Source: Rotaria sordida
Taxonomy: Eukaryota; Rotifera; Eurotatoria; Philodinida; Philodinidae
Direction: 5' to 3'
Assembly (NCBI GenBank): GCA_905250125.1
Contig: CAJNOL010000392.1
Span: 83,026 to 147,025 of the forward strand
DNA length: 64,000 nt
Notes under the pieces: model-generated
What the model saw: only the letters and a program-made list of their open reading frames with translations
What the model was told of the DNA's origin: nothing
Databases searched by the model: none
Shown: in pieces, positions 60,983-64,000 of the stretch
Layout of the letters: each line of letters begins with the position of its first letter
Numbering within the stretch: the first letter of the stretch is position 1
Made by a program: the position numbers and the translations under genes

Positions 60983-62155
60983 TATTAAGAATGTAAAGAA
61001 TTACTACTAAGTCGACCAAAACGTAGATGAAGATGTTGATATTAATATAATTAGAAATAAACGATACTAGTGAATAACTTTCATTAAATACAAATATCAG
61101 GAATAGCACTTCTGAACTTAGTTATTGGAGTGCTTGATAGATATTAATGATGTTACGTTTCTATATAAATCTGTTGTCATCTATGTGAAATATATAAATT
61201 TGAAAAGTCTATGTCACATATATATTTTCATAAATCCAGTTCGATGATCTGCTAGTAATATTATGCCATTATATAGTATATTATGTCATCTAACTAACAT
61301 TTAAGTGTGATGATAAAATAGTAGAAATTCGTTTAAAAAAAACATGATTATACAACCCATTCGTCAACCTGAATTTAATATCAAAGGACTAGAATATTAT
61401 GATATTTCATATGTCTTTTTTTGATGATGTGTTATAAATTAAGACTTAACTTTTTGATTTATGATTTCAATTGTATTATGAAATAAAACAATCGGAACAT
61501 TTTTATAAATTACTCGTGATGTTCGATCAAACATAATCATAGCACTTTATATATCAATATAACAAAACATCATATAAAGCTATAATAGAGAAATAAATAA
61601 TAAATTACAACTAGTTGTTTCGTAATTTGTGGTAAGTTTTTTTCAGAAGTTGTTGTATGCTAAATATTGAAATTAATTGAAGTAACATGAGTTGCACTCA
61701 TAGATTTTTAGCAAATGCTGTAAAGATATTTATCCATTTTGGACAGCAGGTTTCACTTGGTGCTGTATGAAGATGTTGATCATACCCATCAGTACATGAA
61801 CTGTGTTTGTTACGAATTTTCTCTATCGAGCCCTAACTGAAACCAATCGATATCCGGCAAATACTTTCCGGGTAGAGTTTTTAAACTTTTATTTTATATG
61901 AAAAAGTATACTACTTAGTTTCTGCCAAAAACAGCAACAAAAAAAGAAGATCATTTCAAATTTCACAAAAAAACCAAATAATTCAAGATTCATTTGGTGT
62001 CCTTATACTTCTAAAATTTGATTAATTTCGATAAGTATATGTTTGCTTGTTACTAATGACGCTGGAATGGAACACAGTGTTGGTGCCAAACTTCATAATT
62101 GTGAATCCATACATGAATGGTTTTTTCATCACGATAATACATATTCATCTTTTTG

Positions 62156-62312
62156 CTAATTTATTTTTCTCTCCATGTATTCAATTACTTTATAATCATC
62201 TGTAGACGAATTTTTATTAAAAACAAATTCTTCTGGTAAAACAATATCATGTTCTACTTCTATAGCTTGTTCGCAAGTAAAATCGGTTATCACTTCTATC
62301 CTTTTATATAAA
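62156..62312 (-). other. Coding-like frame, possible last exon of an unknown gene
   Basis: Minus-strand frame after a possible acceptor (ATATAAAAG, 62321-62313) reads RIEVITDFTCEQAIEVEHD..., then VLPEEFVFNK, and ends MERKIN with a stop at 62156-62158. Codon use and acidic composition look coding, but no family is recognised. The acceptor phase does not match the donor of the exon at 63689-63760, so the two may not belong together. A pseudogene fragment is possible. Confidence 0.3.
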
Positions 62313-62361
62313 TTAGCAGTTTGAAAAAATAAAAATATTTGGAGTTGACGAGATCTCATTA

Positions 62362-62486
62362 ATTATCGGGTCGCAGATCCTGATATGAGATTATACCTGG
62401 AGCCATGCACTGGTTCGGGCCGTGTGCTCGTTCAGATTGCAAGAGCCGTCAAAAGCCTACTACGAAATTCCTATTTCCCGATAATT
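62362..62486. mobile_element. Short GC-richer element with AATTATCGGG ends
   Basis: Ten-base inverted ends AATTATCGGG (62362) and CCCGATAATT (62486) bound a 125-base unit whose interior (GGAGCCATGCACTGGTTCGG...) is much richer in GC than its surroundings. It is MITE- or SINE-like; the family is unknown. Confidence 0.45.
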
Positions 62487-63688
62487 ACACTAAAGTTTCT
62501 TTGAAAATTTAAACAATTAATTCCAACATCAACAATAGTATTATTATTTCGTTTATATTCCCTCATTGAATACCATCTTATAAATGCTGTTCTATCGAAA
62601 TTTGATTATTGAAGATAAATTAAACAAAAAAAAAAAATATTATTCAAACATGTCAATGACATTATGACTGATTAAAACTAATTTATATTCAATTTTACTT
62701 AGTTGATTTATTATTATTGTTTAACTCTCAAACGAAGAATATCTGTATATGCGTATGTTTGTCGAGCAAGATAAGAAAAAAAAGTAAATATATTAATCTT
62801 TGATGTTAGTCCGCAATCTCATGTCAACAATGATGACATTTGAGAATATAATTCAATAAAGAATATTTTCAAAGAATTAAAAATCGTACTTGCCCTTTTT
62901 CTTTCGAAAACAAACCAATAAATTTGTTATTTAGTGAAATTCTGCTATCAAGACATTTTTAATTGAAAAAGTATATTTACTATATCATTTTTGCTAAGCA
63001 AGCTTTTGATCAAATGAGTTTTCTTCATAGATTCAAAAAATTTCATCTATTTTATATTCCATATATATTTCATAAAAGCGTAATCGAAGGGAATGTTTTC
63101 CAAGTCAAAAAAGAAAAACAAAAGAATTTTTTTCACTTAATACATCTTTTCATGATAGTGCACAAGAAAAAAAAAAGAGCAAAAGCGGATATAATAAAAA
63201 TGGAATGAAATCAATACATTGGTACAACAGGCAAAAAAAACAAGAAGCAAAATTGAAAAAGTACGTAGTTGTACAAGAAAAAAAAATACTTAATCAGAAA
63301 AAAACACAGAAGAAAAGGAATGATGATAAAATACTGCAAAGAAAAAGCAACCCACAAGTTTAATGAAAAATGTCTTGCTCAATATCCCTATAAGAAAAAA
63401 AAATATGCAAATAGTTCAAAAAAAAAAAAAAGAAAAGATAATCATGTATATAAAATCGATGCATTTAAATCATCACGCAATATTACAGTTTAAAACTCTA
63501 AATTTCCACACTAAATAAAAATTTGAAAAAAAAAAATGAACTCGATAATTTGATTCTCATAATACAGTCATTAACATGCAGCAAATTTGAAAAATCTTAC
63601 CAACTTGGAAAATACTTTTACCACAATCCTAAATAATATAAAATAATCGAAATAAAATAAATCATTTTCTTTTCTTTTCTTTTCATAC

Positions 63689-63760
63689 CTTTCGATTGTC
63701 CACCTGGTGGCTGATGAACACGAGTTGTCTTTCGTTGATTTCCATCATCCCATTGATTAC
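63689..63760 (-). CDS. Internal exon of a minus-strand gene, Jupiter/HN1-like
   Basis: A 72-base exon with acceptor TTTTAG| above 63760 and donor |GTATGA below 63689. In frame it reads NQWDDGNQRKTTRV and HQPPGGQSK. The R-V-x-x-PPGG-x-S pattern resembles the repeated motif of Jupiter microtubule-associated homologs (HN1/JPT). The 5' exons lie beyond the right edge; no other PPGG exon was found to the left. One short motif is weak evidence. Confidence 0.4.
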
Positions 63761-63817
63761 CTAAAATTTTTTTTTTTAAATTTTATTGTTTTAAACTTTA
63801 TTTCAAATAAAAAAAGC

Positions 63818-64000
63818 TGTTAGCGCAATCCCTTGCGGGATTAAAAGTGTGAAACACGATGGACCTACTGTTACGAATTAAATGGACAACGTCTTCTTCC
63901 ATTTCTTTACGATAGATTTGTAGCTGACCGTTTATGTGATGCTTCAAATCTACAGTTTCTCTGTCACGGTCTGTGATGGGTATTGGAGTTTCTCTGTCAC
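63818..64000. repeat. Edge region with a TGTTAGCGCAATCCC motif and a 33-base direct repeat
   Basis: CTGTTAGCGCAATCCCTTGC near 63818 resembles TTGTTAGCGCAATTCCTATG near 907. At the very end GTTTCTCTGTCAC occurs at 63955-63967 and again at 63988-64000, the start of what may be a tandem array cut by the window edge. Confidence 0.4.

Larger units (their letters stand above)
56392..63688. other. Repeat-rich intergenic region
   Basis: No complete gene recognised over 7 kb. It holds three inverted-repeat elements (57099-58020, 58023-58403, 60416-60982), a short palindrome near 59276-59384, a small GC-richer element at 62362-62486 and a coding-like minus-strand frame at 62156-62312. Confidence 0.55.

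Noticed and set aside
63269-63493. Lys-rich 74-residue plus-strand frame
   Set aside because: It consists of poly-A-derived Lys codons and lacks any conserved feature.

Overview
The window looks like nuclear DNA of an invertebrate animal. It is strongly AT-rich. Its protein-coding genes are split by many short GT-AG introns (about 45-70 bases) and a few long introns loaded with repeats. The gene set (ninjurin, CLASP, SMARCB1, an amidated-neuropeptide precursor) is metazoan. The compact short-intron style combined with low GC suggests a spiralian such as a rotifer, but that is an inference from style, not proof. All gene models below were spliced by eye from GT/AG sites, reading phase and family similarity, so single-base boundary errors are possible.

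Layout, left to right. (1) 41-2087 (+): NAA60, an N-alpha-acetyltransferase, with an assembly gap inside its catalytic domain. (2) 4909-6900 (-): a K+-dependent Na+/Ca2+ exchanger (NCKX/SLC24 family) in four exons. (3) 9741-16701 (-): TOM70, the mitochondrial import receptor, in eleven exons; one intron carries a 1.8 kb transposon-like element. (4) 16932-19804 (+): medium-chain acyl-CoA dehydrogenase in thirteen exons, head-to-head with TOM70 across 230 bases that hold four CCAAT boxes. (5) 22825-24174 (+): ninjurin, with a second possible first exon at 21507-21791. (6) 24175-31060: no gene recognised; fold-back elements and a tRNA-like SINE. (7) 31061-33039 (+): SMARCB1/SNF5 in nine exons. 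(8) 33040-37504: no convincing gene. (9) 37505-52484 (+): CLASP in 29 exons (1355 residues), with an alternative first exon at 40270-40417 that would skip TOG1. (10) 55205-56391 (+): a short neuropeptide precursor giving two LWamide pentapeptides. (11) 56392-64000: almost no genes, several inverted-repeat elements, and one exon of a minus-strand gene at 63689-63760 resembling the Jupiter/HN1 family.

The genes do not form an operon or one pathway. The clearest functional pairing is TOM70 and MCAD: both serve mitochondria and they probably share a divergent promoter. The most striking non-genic property is the density of fold-back (long terminal inverted repeat) elements: about a dozen, up to 1.45 kb, several flanked by TA as expected for Tc1/mariner-type insertions and none with an evident transposase. 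The most novel gene is the LWamide precursor.
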